In this document: one piece after another, positions 19,016 through 28,393 of the stretch
Layout: each line of letters begins with the position of its first letter
Position numbering within the stretch: the stretch's first letter is position 1
NCBI GenBank assembly: GCA_902609095.1
Contig: CACLQQ010000005.1
Coordinates: 1 to 64,000, forward strand
Length of the DNA stretch: 64,000 bases
Source: an uncultured Bacteroidota bacterium
Lineage (GTDB): Bacteria > Bacteroidota > Bacteroidia > Chitinophagales > Saprospiraceae
Reading direction: 5' to 3'
Translations under genes and position numbers: made by a program
Notes under the pieces: generated by a model
What the model was told of the DNA's origin: nothing
What the model saw: the letters and a program-made list of their open reading frames with translations, nothing else
Databases searched by the model: none

Positions 19016-20599
19016 ATGAAAACACTTTTGCAGGTCTTCCTTCTTTTGATCTTTCCTGTAGCTCTTATAGGGCAAAATGGATCACCATATGATTGCATCA
19101 ATAATCATCTTGAATATCTCCAGCCCGATCAATTTGATCCTTTGCTTTCTGCCAAAAGCTTCTATGGTTCTGATTCATTAAGTATGGTAGAATATTCCAA
19201 AAAGCTCAAGCAAATCTATGATGGTAAGGGACTATATGTGTTTTTAGACAATATCAGTGCTGATCATAACTACTATGATAGCATCAGACAACGTTCTATA
19301 TTTTATCCCTTTCCCTCAGAGTTACCTAAGATATATGTACGATCTATCGATGGTCAGTGGTATTATCCCACAGAAGTCCGGGACGCTATATATGAATATC
19401 ATCAAGAAACCTATCCATTAGGTCTTCATCTCTTGATGAATGCATTACCTCATAATTCTCATACAGAACTTTTTGGGGTCTCATTATGGCAGATTATCGG
19501 ATCTATTATACTGATCGCTCTTTTTGTAATCCTATTCTTTCTCTTCAGAGCAATCAGTATGAAGGGGTTGAGGGCCATAAGCGCAACCTCGATCAACTTT
19601 TTTCATAACCATCAGAAGTTATTTCAGCGGATATCCACTCTTATTAGTGCACTGATTGCATTTAATATTACCAAGGTGCTGTTACCTGGTCTCCAGTTTG
19701 GTCCGAAAACCTCTTGGTTGATTATTAGCTTCCTTAAGATTATCACTGCGCTGCTGATTATGATTCTTATCCTCAAAGTAGTAGATATCATCTATCAGTA
19801 TTTCTATCGATTTACACAGTCCACCAGCAGTAAAATGGATGAGCAGCTGCTCCCTGTACTGAAAAGAGCAATACAAATTATCCTTTTGTCTTTCTGGTTA
19901 ATCTACCTCCTTACCTTATTGAACGTCGATGTAACCGCGCTGTTAGCAGGTATTTCTATAGGTGGTGTCGCCGTAGCCTTGGCAGCACAGGACACTATTA
20001 AAAATCTCTTTGGGTCCGTTACCATATTCATGGATAAGCCCTTCCAGATTGGGGATTGGATTAAGTTTGGAAACGTTGAAGGTACCGTAGAGGAAGTAGG
20101 TTTTCGGTCAACCCGCATACGCTCATTCGAAAACAGCCTCATGTCCGTTCCTAATGCTCGATTGCTCGACACCAGTGTCAATAATTATGGTTTACGACAT
20201 TATCGACGTTTCAAAACGACCATCCAGATTACCTATGATACTCCCCCAGATAAGATTGAAATCTTTGTAGAACATATCAGAAAAATAACGGAGTTACACC
20301 CATATATTGTGAACGAGAGAACACAGATCCATTTTAATAACATGTCGGAGTCATCTCTCAATATTCTCTTCTATACCTTTTTTGATGTCGCTGATTGGGA
20401 AATGGAGTTGAAAGCCAAACAAGAAATCCTATTGGCTATTATGAAGTTGGCTGAGCAGATGGATATCAACTTTGCCTACCCAAGTATCTCTATTTACCAG
20501 TCTAATGAAAGAATGAAATCTAAAAGTCGTAATTTCGTTTCAACTGCATTCATTGATGACTATCAAAAAACACTTAATGATTCTTATGATCAGACATAG
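19016..20599 (+). CDS. MscS-family mechanosensitive channel with periplasmic N-domain
   Basis: A 527-residue protein starting MKTLLQVFLLLIFPVALIGQ, a signal peptide. A periplasmic domain of about 130 residues follows, then four or five membrane spans (about 150-330), and the MscS core with AGISIGGVAVALAAQDTIKNL (pore helix TM3) and IFMDKPFQIGDWI (start of the beta domain), ending in a cytoplasmic alpha/beta cage. It would open under membrane tension. The start at 19016 is chosen because the upstream 18986 start lies in the SOD terminator. A second, partial MscS gene lies at the right window edge. Confidence 0.9.
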   Translation: MKTLLQVFLLLIFPVALIGQNGSPYDCINNHLEYLQPDQFDPLLSAKSFYGSDSLSMVEYSKKLKQIYDGKGLYVFLDNISADHNYYDSIRQRSIFYPFPSELPKIYVRSIDGQWYYPTEVRDAIYEYHQETYPLGLHLLMNALPHNSHTELFGVSLWQIIGSIILIALFVILFFLFRAISMKGLRAISATSINFFHNHQKLFQRISTLISALIAFNITKVLLPGLQFGPKTSWLIISFLKIITALLIMILILKVVDIIYQYFYRFTQSTSSKMDEQLLPVLKRAIQIILLSFWLIYLLTLLNVDVTALLAGISIGGVAVALAAQDTIKNLFGSVTIFMDKPFQIGDWIKFGNVEGTVEEVGFRSTRIRSFENSLMSVPNARLLDTSVNNYGLRHYRRFKTTIQITYDTPPDKIEIFVEHIRKITELHPYIVNERTQIHFNNMSESSLNILFYTFFDVADWEMELKAKQEILLAIMKLAEQMDINFAYPSISIYQSNERMKSKSRNFVSTAFIDDYQKTLNDSYDQT

Positions 20600-20649
20600 C
20601 CTCATGTGACCTCGATATCCTTACCTTCGCAAGGTTTTACGATTATCAG

Positions 20650-21591
20650 ATGGCTAAGAGACAACAAGTCGTTAAGGTTTTTGCACCAGCAACTGTCGCT
20701 AATGTAGCAGTTGGTTATGATATTTTAGGGTTCGCTATAGAACGACCAGGTGACGAGATTATAGCGAGAGCAAGTCCGACTCCAGGATTACGGATCACTA
20801 AAATTCATGGTACTACTAAAAAGCTTCCGCTTGATCCAGCTAAAAACACAGCAGGTTTAGGAGCTTTGAAATTGTTAGAAGATCTGGACATGCTCGATGA
20901 AGGCATCGAATTAGAAATCTACAAGAAAATGCCCTTCGGCAGTGGTATGGGCTCTAGCGCCGCTAGTGCTGCAGCGGGTGTTCTCGCGGTGAATGAACTT
21001 CTAGGGAAACCTCTACAAAAAAGAGAATTAGCTAAGTATGCAGTTCTTGGAGAGAGTGCAGCAGATGGAGCTATTCATGGTGATAACGTTATTCCTTCCT
21101 TATTGGGAGGTATTATTCTCATTAGAGACAATACTACTTGTGATTTCATTAAACTTCCGACTCCGAGAGGTATGAGTGTCTTCTTAATATATCCAGAGAT
21201 AGAAATTCTTACTAAGGATGCCAGAGCCGTATTGAGCGATCAAGTTGATCTTTCGCAACTGATTGGACAGACGGGTAACATGGCGGCGTTTGTTGCCAGC
21301 CTCTATACATCTGACTTTGAACTGATGAAACGTAGCCTAAAGGACCACGTCATCGAACCTCAACGAGCACAATTAATTCCTCACTTCTATGGCTTACAGG
21401 ATATAGCACTTAAGCATGGTGCTATGAACTATACGATCAGTGGAGCAGGCCCAAGTATGTTTGGTTTTGCTCAGAATACACTCATCGCTGAGAATGCTGT
21501 AAAGGAAATCACCGAATTTTTAAATCTGACGTCCATACGCTCACAAGCTTATATATCACCGATTAATAATCAGGGGGCTTATAAGATGTAA
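20650..21591 (+). CDS. thrB: Homoserine kinase
   Basis: A 313-residue GHMP-family kinase phosphorylating homoserine. It shows an N-terminal FAPATVANVAVGYDILGFA motif, the ATP-binding loop PFGSGMGSSAASAAAGVLA (about residues 95-115) and the C-terminal ISGAGPSMFGF. TACCTTCG just upstream, around 20629, resembles the Bacteroidetes -7 element, so it likely has its own promoter. It is followed 143 bases later by thrC. Confidence 0.96.
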   Translation: MAKRQQVVKVFAPATVANVAVGYDILGFAIERPGDEIIARASPTPGLRITKIHGTTKKLPLDPAKNTAGLGALKLLEDLDMLDEGIELEIYKKMPFGSGMGSSAASAAAGVLAVNELLGKPLQKRELAKYAVLGESAADGAIHGDNVIPSLLGGIILIRDNTTCDFIKLPTPRGMSVFLIYPEIEILTKDARAVLSDQVDLSQLIGQTGNMAAFVASLYTSDFELMKRSLKDHVIEPQRAQLIPHFYGLQDIALKHGAMNYTISGAGPSMFGFAQNTLIAENAVKEITEFLNLTSIRSQAYISPINNQGAYKM

Positions 21592-21734
21592 GAGTTGGTC
21601 AACAGATAATGAATGTACTTACACTGATCTTAGAGTTGCAAACTGTACTTTTAAGCTCACAAGCATATAAATTTATAAAGGATATCAGTTAACCGGCAGA
21701 TTAAGAAACTGTCATCTAATATACAAATGAGGAC

Positions 21735-23030
21735 ATGAAATATTACAGCACCAAAAATAAGAGTCACCAGGTTGATCTCAGATCAGCTGTCTTACAGAGT
21801 CTGCCCCCTGATAACGGCTTATATATGCCCGAAAGAATTGACACGCTTAGTGATAATTTCTATAAGAATCTATCAAAGCTTTCTCTGCAGGACATAGCTT
21901 ATGAGGTATCACGACAATTTTTGAAAGAGGACTTCTCTGGCGCTGAAATACTTGATATCGTTGATGAAGCGATAAACTTTCCTGCGCCTATAGTTACGCT
22001 TAATGAAACCATAAGTATCCAGGAATTATGGCACGGACCATCACTGGCTTTCAAAGATTATGGTGCTCGATTCATGGCTAATCTCATGGCCCGATTAGTC
22101 TCGGATGAAGACAAGAAGTTAACTATACTCGTGGCAACCAGTGGAGACACTGGTGGCGCTGTAGCTGCAGGGTTTTTAGGAGTCCCGGGAGTTGAAGTGG
22201 TCATCTTATATCCAAAGGGAAAAGTAAGCCCTATACAGGAAAAGCAATTAACCACATTAGGTCAAAATATTACTGCTCTGGAAATAGACGGCACCTTTGA
22301 CGATTGTCAGGCCTTAGTTAAAATGGCATTTCTGGATCATGATGTAAATAAAAGCTATTTCCTTAGTTCTGCGAACTCGATTAATATCGCCCGACTCATT
22401 CCACAGTCGTTCTACTACTTTGATGGATATAAGCAACTAGGAGCGACAGATGACCATGTTAATTACTGCATTCCATCTGGAAACTTTGGGAACTTAACGG
22501 CAGGTCTATTCGCTAAGCGTATGGGGCTACCTATCAATAGGTTCCTCGCCGCAACTAATGTGAATAATGTGGTTCCGACGTATCTTGATACAGGGTCTTA
22601 CGAACCTAGACCATCTGTACAGACTACATCAAATGCCATGGATGTTGGTAATCCATCCAATTTTAGACGTATGGAAGATTTATATGACTCTACTCAGAAA
22701 ATGACTCAGGATATCATTGGCTTCTCCTATATAGATAAGCAAACTGATTTTGCAATACAGGAAGTCAGTCGAGATTACAGTTACATCATCGACCCTCATG
22801 GTGCTGTAGGTTACTTAGCTGCTAAAGAATATAACCTCCTATACCCTGGAGAAAAAACTGTTGTCCTAGAAACAGCACACCCGGCCAAGTTCTTACCAGT
22901 GATGAATCCAATACTCGGAGAAATTAATATTCCTGATCGGCTGGTTAAACTATCAGAAAAAGAAAAAGTTACGACTCCTCTTTCTGCAAATTTTGATGGC
23001 TTCAAGGGTTGGTTTCTCTCAAATGCTTGA
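21735..23030 (+). CDS. thrC: Threonine synthase
   Basis: A 431-residue PLP enzyme converting O-phosphohomoserine to threonine. It has the N-terminal SLPPDNGLYMPE region, the PLP lysine in GPSLAFKDYGARFM (about residue 107), the ATSGDTGGAVAAGF phosphate loop and CIPSGNFGNLTAGLFAKRMG. Length and motifs match the bacterial class related to yeast THR4. It completes the threonine branch with thrA and thrB. Confidence 0.96.
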   Translation: MKYYSTKNKSHQVDLRSAVLQSLPPDNGLYMPERIDTLSDNFYKNLSKLSLQDIAYEVSRQFLKEDFSGAEILDIVDEAINFPAPIVTLNETISIQELWHGPSLAFKDYGARFMANLMARLVSDEDKKLTILVATSGDTGGAVAAGFLGVPGVEVVILYPKGKVSPIQEKQLTTLGQNITALEIDGTFDDCQALVKMAFLDHDVNKSYFLSSANSINIARLIPQSFYYFDGYKQLGATDDHVNYCIPSGNFGNLTAGLFAKRMGLPINRFLAATNVNNVVPTYLDTGSYEPRPSVQTTSNAMDVGNPSNFRRMEDLYDSTQKMTQDIIGFSYIDKQTDFAIQEVSRDYSYIIDPHGAVGYLAAKEYNLLYPGEKTVVLETAHPAKFLPVMNPILGEINIPDRLVKLSEKEKVTTPLSANFDGFKGWFLSNA

Positions 23031-23582
23031 GATTCAGGCTGAGAATCAACTGAGTTATTCTATTTAATTTTATTAAAATTTGTATTTTAAATTATTGATT
23101 TTCAAATATCTGTATTCTCAATTTACCTTATTTGTTAGGCCTGAGATTTCAATAAATCCTCGTAGTTTGTACTGTTACACAGGATATCTAATTCTCAGAA
23201 GGCGGTTTTAAGTCAATTTGTCATTGTACCTGACAAAAAAGGGAGAAACATACTGACGTAATAACTACGCCCTCCAATTCAGCTAATTCCTTACAACAGG
23301 TATCTCCCGTGCGGGGCCGGGGGTGGACAGACCAAACAATCAGGATTTTCATCGCAGTAATCAGAAAACGAAAAAAATGCACTAACAAAAAGAGGGTGTC
23401 AATGACACCCTCCATTTTCTTTGAATGATGGATTCAAAAAAATAAGGTTCTAAAATTCAATCACCTCAGATTGTTAATTAGATGAATCTAAAATAAATAT
23501 AACGTGTCACGTGCACTGATAGTTCACGCATATAAATTTTTAGAATTTGTTAAGATTCCAGTAACTTAATCTTTTTTTTAGA
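23031..23582. other. Non-coding region with a GC-rich patch
   Basis: About 550 bases with no convincing protein gene; the 64-codon minus-strand ORF at 23221-23415 has no protein-like features. Within AT-rich DNA, 23307-23332 is strikingly GC-rich (CCCGTGCGGGGCCGGGGGTG) and is followed by a strong hairpin at 23392-23412. A small structured RNA is possible, but it matches no RNA family I know. Confidence 0.35.
23387..23412 (-). terminator. Strong hairpin terminator, minus-strand polarity
   Basis: GAGGGTGTC and GACACCCTC form a perfect 9-bp stem with a 3-base loop. On the minus strand it is followed by TTTTT, so it fits an intrinsic terminator for minus-strand transcription from the 67-codon gene at 23583-23786, or for an RNA starting in between. 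The plus-strand side lacks a good T run. Confidence 0.65.
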
Positions 23583-23786
23583 TTAAGCCATATCCTTCTC
23601 AAAATACAGACAGTTATATTGAGCCATACCGAATGAAGCTGTATCTGTAGAACAGAGTTGCCCACCTTGAAGCACATAATCGTCTATCATGGCTTGGATT
23701 TCTTCAGTTGAGGATTTTATGATATGATAATTATCAAAAGAAACTTTAGAATAGTAGGTTCTTGCTTCAACCTTATATTTTTTCAT
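23583..23786 (-). CDS. Small hypothetical protein (67 residues)
   Basis: A short soluble protein, MKKYKVEARTYYSK..., with a beta-strand-rich start, a helical middle (STEEIQAMIDDYVLQGGQL) and a final NCLYFEKDMA. The ATG-to-stop layout and composition look protein-like, but I do not recognise a family. A short hairpin (CTTAATCT/AGATTAAG) overlaps its stop codon. A strong terminator lies about 170 bases further on. Confidence 0.45.
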   Translation of the reverse strand: MKKYKVEARTYYSKVSFDNYHIIKSSTEEIQAMIDDYVLQGGQLCSTDTASFGMAQYNCLYFEKDMA

Positions 23787-24436
23787 CGTAATAGTATTTA
23801 TCCATTAAGATCTCAACAGAGCATAAACTCTCCTAAACAAAATTCAAATGATCATCTAATCGATCACAGATCAGATCACTTAAAACCATCCATATTCACA
23901 TTAGATGGAATGGCGAATTGTAAAGACAAAAAATGGCCTGAGTAATTTAACCAAGCCACTGAAAACTATAATACCGTACTTAACGGGATGTATTTTTTTA
24001 CTCCTCTATATTTCGTGTTATCATTACTCTAGTCAGTTTTACTGGCAAACCTACTTGTGCCAAGTAGGTTCCTTAAACCTTTCCTCTGTTAAAAATTGTA
24101 AATCCAATCCTGAAGAGTCCTACAGACAGAACCCTAAGGGGATCACTGGCTTCACTCTTTTATCTCAATAGAGAATTATAATTACTACCCTGAGGCTGAG
24201 CATAGATTTCTCCAGAATCGGCATTATACTTTAGACAAGTTCAAGTCGCGTTATAGTCAGCACTTTTAGAAATATCATCTAACGAGAAAATATTAGAATG
24301 CTTAATCGTGATATACGTATCATAGAAACTTTTATCATCCTTGTGCACTTCATAATTAGAGGCAATTATTGGCTTCTTAATTTTTGCATCACCTTGAAAC
24401 ATCAAAACATTGATAACACAACTAATCTAAATTACA
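23787..24436. other. Region without a recognisable gene
   Basis: The 88-codon plus-strand ORF at 23905-24171 has one hydrophobic stretch but no family resemblance. At 24173-24270 a plus-frame stretch rich in Tyr, His and Arg (PEAEHRFLQNRHYTLDKFK) ends in TAG and looks like a gene fragment. I cannot assign either. The region is probably decayed DNA upstream of the metallopeptidase relic. Confidence 0.3.
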
Positions 24437-25304
24437 ATGCCTTGGCAAGGCAGAGAACAAAGCAGAAACATAGAGGACAACGAGAAGGAGAAATGAAAAG
24501 AGTAGGCGGAGGAGTTGGAATCGGAACAATTCTCTTAGTTGGATTGACTCTATTATTAGGAGGAGATACCTCTGCTATCATAGGTTCCTTACTACGGAGT
24601 GGAATACAACAAACGCAAGGTCCTACAACAAATCAACCCTATCAAGGGAGTGCACAAGAAGAAGCTCTGGCAGAGTTGTTAGGATAACCTTAAAGGATAC
24701 TGAAGATGTTTGGCATAAGGTTTTCAGATAACAACTGGGACGTAATTATCAAAAGGCAAAATTAGTGCTGTTCACTACAGCTACTCAGTCAGCCTGCGGA
24801 GTAGGCCGGTCTGCAACAGGACCTTTTTACTTTCCCGCCGATAGCGGAATATATATCGATTTGTCCTTTTATGATCAACTGAATAAACGGTTTAGCACTG
24901 GAGGTGACTTTGCCATGGCATATGTAGTTGCCCATGAGGTAGCTTATCATATCCAAAGTCAATTAGGTATAACAAAACAGATAGATGCCCAAAGAGGGCG
25001 AATTAGCAAAGCTGAACAAAATGCTCTAACTGTTAAGTTGGAGTTATAAGGAGACTTCTTAGCTGGTGTCTGGGCACATCATGCTCATAAGGCAAACAAT
25101 ACCATCGAGCGTGGACATATAGAAGAAACCATGAGAGCAGCGGAAGCCATAGGCAATGACAATATTCAGAAGAATTCTCAGGGTTTTGTGGTTCCTTAAT
25201 CCTTTGCGCATAGAACATTTGAACAGCGTATGAGATGGTTATGTAAAGGCCACGAGACTGGAGATATCAATCAGGGAGATACGTTTGGAGCAAGAGTGCT
25301 ATAA
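24437..25304 (+). pseudogene. Decayed YpfJ-type neutral zinc metallopeptidase
   Basis: The start MPWQGREQSRNIEDN matches the conserved opening of YpfJ-type proteins, then a frameshift leads to GGGVGIGTILLVGLTLLLGGD, the membrane anchor. A second frame change near 24684 gives DTEDVWHKVF, QSACGVGRSATGPFY, YIDLSFYDQL and HEVAYHIQSQLG. Three in-frame TAA codons follow the family alignment exactly (24729-24731, 25047-25049 where Gln is usual before AD-FAGVWA, and 25197-25199 in VP-x-SF-H). The zinc motif HEVGHH has become HEVAYH, losing a ligand. A membrane-anchored peptidase has clearly been lost. Confidence 0.85.
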
Positions 25305-25312
25305 GGAAGTTA

Positions 25313-27733
25313 CTAACCTTGTGCAATCATACGCTTAACCCGATCTGCCATACTTTCTGAGGATAGTCGCTCTCGGTTTAATCGATCTACAATAATTGGA
25401 AAGGAAAATGGAGTATAACCCTCTGGTTGGGTTATGGTCAACTCTTGTTCCTGAACTCTGTTGAGGGCCATTCTGAGGCGAGTTTCCTCCAGTTGAAAGG
25501 TTAGTACCTCTTCATAGGTTTGTTGAAACAACAGATTATCTGGTTCATAAGTTTTAAACACATCGAATAATAAAGAAGAAGAGGACTGCAGATGACGTTG
25601 CTTCTTAGCTTTACCAGGAAAGCCCTGGAAGATTAATCCCGATATCTTAGCAATGTCTCTGAATCTTCTGCGAGCCATCTCTACTGAGTTCAGACTTCCT
25701 TGAATATCCTCTACAAGATGTTTAGTACTAAATAAGTTCTTTTGAATGATCCCTAAGTCAATTTCTTGATCAGATAATAACTCAAAACCATAATCATTCA
25801 TAGCAATAGAGAATGTGATGCTATAGAGATCAGCGATCCTCTTAGCAAGTAATGCTACCATTCCTTCATGAACCGCTCTACCCTCGAATGGATACATCAT
25901 CAGGTGATAACCATCCTTAGACTGAATGTACTCAATTAGGAACTCATGATTTCGTGGTAGAATGGATTTCTGTGCTTGTAGGTCGAAGAGCGGGCTTAAT
26001 AGTTCAGTCTCCATCTCGTCAATATTACCCTCAGCATACCCATGAATTTTATTCTGGATCATCTCCGATAACATGGATGATAGTGGCATTCTACCTCCTC
26101 CCCAAGAAGGCACTTTCGCTTTTTTCTTTTTGGATCTTTTAACCTGTACCGTCATATCCTTCACTCGGATAAACTCCAAAGCTTGACCCGCAAACCAAAA
26201 AGCATCTCCAGGTTGGATATTCGCAATGAACCACTCTTCGATAGTTCCAATTCGCTTTCCTCTCTGAAAAGCAACACTCAATGATGCCGCACTGACAATG
26301 GTCCCGATCGATAGACGATGCATACGTGCAATACGACGATTGGTAACCTTATAAAGGCCATTGATCACTTCAATCTTTTGATATTCATCATAAGCTCCGA
26401 GAGAGGAGCCACCATGTAGGAGAAAGCTTAAGGTCCATTGCCATTCAGCATCATTCATAGATTCAAAGCAATGGGTGTTCTTGATTTCTCTATATATAAC
26501 ACTTGGAAGAAAGCCCTCTGAGACAGCCAGTGTCATTAGGTACTGTATCAATACATCGAAGGATCGAATAAAAGGAATTCTCGGTTCTTGTATTCCTCGG
26601 GCTATAGCTGATCGAAGTGCAGCACCTTCAATAAGCTCCAAGGTATGAGTAGGCACAAAATAGATCTTACTTACCGCTAAGGGTTGATGGCCGCTGCGTC
26701 CAGCTCGCTGTACAAATCTAGATATCCCTTTAGGACTGCCCACCTGAATAATCGTTTCAACAGGTCTAAAATCCACTCCAAGATCTAAGCTGCTTGTGCT
26801 GACAACCACTTTGAGTCGTCCTTCATGTAGAGCACCTTCTACCCACTCTCTTATATCCCTACCTATAGAGCCGTGGTGCATCGCCATGACTCCGGCAAAA
26901 TCACTATGCACATCGAGCAATCGTTGATACCAAATTTCACATTGTGAGCGAGTATTGGTGAATATAATGGTACTCGAACTCTTCTGAATGATAGGAACAA
27001 GTTTCTCCAGTAGCTGAATGCCCAAATGGCCTGCCCAAGGGTAGCGCTCTATCTCATCTGGGATTATCGACTCTACGGCTATCTTCTTGGTTAAACCAGA
27101 CTTGATGATGATGTTTGGAATGTCTCCTTTCTGAGGACCAATTAGGATATCCAAGGCTTCATCTATATTCTGAATTGTGGCAGAAATACCCCAGACTTTG
27201 AGATCTGGACAGAGGCCTTTGATTCTCGATATCCCTAACTGGACTTGGACCCCTCTTTTGGACCCCATAAGTTCATGCCACTCATCTACGACGATGGCTT
27301 TCATCTGTCTGAATAATTTTTCATAACCCTTGGTAGCCATCATGACATGAATACTTTCTGGGGTTGTAATCATGATTTCTGGTGGATTCTCCAATTGCTT
27401 TCGGCGCTGAGTAGTATCCGTATCTCCTGACCTTACCTCTACCCGCCAGTCCGAACCCAACCCTTCTAAGGCTCGTTCACAGGTCATTTTAATTTCTGAT
27501 GTTAGCGCACGAATTGGCGCAACCCATATCGCCCTGATTCCTGATTTATTAAGTTTTGGATCATGGAGCCCTTCTAATATGATTGGGACCATGAGTGAGT
27601 AGGTCTTACCAAAACCTGTAGGCGCATTAATCAATCCGGAATAGCCATCTAAATAGTGCTTCCAAGCTTTCTCTTGGAAAGGGAATACCTCCCAGTCTTT
27701 AGATTTGAACCAATTGACTCCGTGATCGATCAC
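25313..27733 (-). CDS. Ligase-associated DNA damage response DEXH-box helicase
   Basis: An 806-residue Lhr-like superfamily 2 helicase. The first RecA domain has PTGFGKTYSLMVPI (motif I), WVAPIRALTSEI (Ia), TTPESIHVM, VDEWHELMGSKRGVQ (II, DEWH) and WGISATIQN (III). The second has IIFTNTRSQCEIWY, VVSTSSLDLGVDF and QRAGRSGHQP (VI). A long C-terminal half with a winged-helix and a Lhr-core region follows. The DEWHEL box marks the subgroup that usually sits beside a metallo-beta-lactamase-fold exonuclease and an ATP-dependent ligase; neither is here. It is convergent with the metallopeptidase relic and 16 bases from the nitroreductase gene. Confidence 0.92.
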   Translation of the reverse strand: MIDHGVNWFKSKDWEVFPFQEKAWKHYLDGYSGLINAPTGFGKTYSLMVPIILEGLHDPKLNKSGIRAIWVAPIRALTSEIKMTCERALEGLGSDWRVEVRSGDTDTTQRRKQLENPPEIMITTPESIHVMMATKGYEKLFRQMKAIVVDEWHELMGSKRGVQVQLGISRIKGLCPDLKVWGISATIQNIDEALDILIGPQKGDIPNIIIKSGLTKKIAVESIIPDEIERYPWAGHLGIQLLEKLVPIIQKSSSTIIFTNTRSQCEIWYQRLLDVHSDFAGVMAMHHGSIGRDIREWVEGALHEGRLKVVVSTSSLDLGVDFRPVETIIQVGSPKGISRFVQRAGRSGHQPLAVSKIYFVPTHTLELIEGAALRSAIARGIQEPRIPFIRSFDVLIQYLMTLAVSEGFLPSVIYREIKNTHCFESMNDAEWQWTLSFLLHGGSSLGAYDEYQKIEVINGLYKVTNRRIARMHRLSIGTIVSAASLSVAFQRGKRIGTIEEWFIANIQPGDAFWFAGQALEFIRVKDMTVQVKRSKKKKAKVPSWGGGRMPLSSMLSEMIQNKIHGYAEGNIDEMETELLSPLFDLQAQKSILPRNHEFLIEYIQSKDGYHLMMYPFEGRAVHEGMVALLAKRIADLYSITFSIAMNDYGFELLSDQEIDLGIIQKNLFSTKHLVEDIQGSLNSVEMARRRFRDIAKISGLIFQGFPGKAKKQRHLQSSSSLLFDVFKTYEPDNLLFQQTYEEVLTFQLEETRLRMALNRVQEQELTITQPEGYTPFSFPIIVDRLNRERLSSESMADRVKRMIAQG

Positions 27734-27749
27734 AATTTAAGCCTGTACA

Positions 27750-28310
27750 TTAACTAATCCACTCTACCTTATCATCTATTGATCCTCGCTCATATGGAGG
27801 TAGATCTACTGAACTATAACCCATGTAAAATAACCCAAGACACGTTTCCCCCTCTGATAGATTGATATGTTTATGCATGTTATGAATGGCCTTGGGAGAA
27901 CTCCAATAGCAGCCTATACCCAGTTCCGTGCAGGTCAACCACATATTTTGAACAGCCATAGCGGTAGCTGATACTTCTTCCCATTCTGGGACTCTCTCTT
28001 CTGGATCTCGCCACATACAGATCAGTATCATGGTTTGTGTTTTCACAGCTTTTTTCCTGATCTTGTTAGTCTTGAATTCGCTGGGACTTTCCTCAGCGGC
28101 GATATATTCTTGAACTAAGAATTCTCCTAATGCCTGTATCGCAGATCCTTGTAATACTTTGAATCGCCATGGTTCAGTCTTACGATGTGTCGGTGCATAA
28201 TTCGCGGAACTAAGTACTTTGAGGATATCATCCTTTTCTATGGGTCGATCTTCATACATGCCAGGGAAGCGACTTCTGCGTTCCTTTATATTGTTCTGGA
28301 TAATAGACAT
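27750..28310 (-). CDS. Nitroreductase-family FMN oxidoreductase
   Basis: About 186 residues from the ATG at 28310; the longer TTG start at 28334 in the track adds a poor leader. Motifs fit the nitroreductase family: IKERRSRFPGMYEDRPIEKDD at the start, NYAPTHRKTEPWRF (FMN-binding loop), AVQNMWLTCTELGIGCYWSSPK and a C-terminal LGLFYMGYSSVDLP. It presumably reduces nitro compounds or quinones with NAD(P)H. The promoter side faces the decayed gene at 28394. It is likely in one transcript with the helicase, which follows 16 bases after its stop. Confidence 0.88.
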   Translation of the reverse strand: MSIIQNNIKERRSRFPGMYEDRPIEKDDILKVLSSANYAPTHRKTEPWRFKVLQGSAIQALGEFLVQEYIAAEESPSEFKTNKIRKKAVKTQTMILICMWRDPEERVPEWEEVSATAMAVQNMWLTCTELGIGCYWSSPKAIHNMHKHINLSEGETCLGLFYMGYSSVDLPPYERGSIDDKVEWIS

Positions 28311-28393
28311 CTTATAGTGTTTGTTATATAACAAGAGAGAAATGAGTATTGATGTCTTTTCACAGAACTTTATTATTTAGGCAAAGTAAATTC

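Noticed and set aside
23221-23415. 64-residue minus-strand ORF in the GC-rich patch
   Set aside because: Composition and lack of family features suggest chance; it spans the terminator hairpin.
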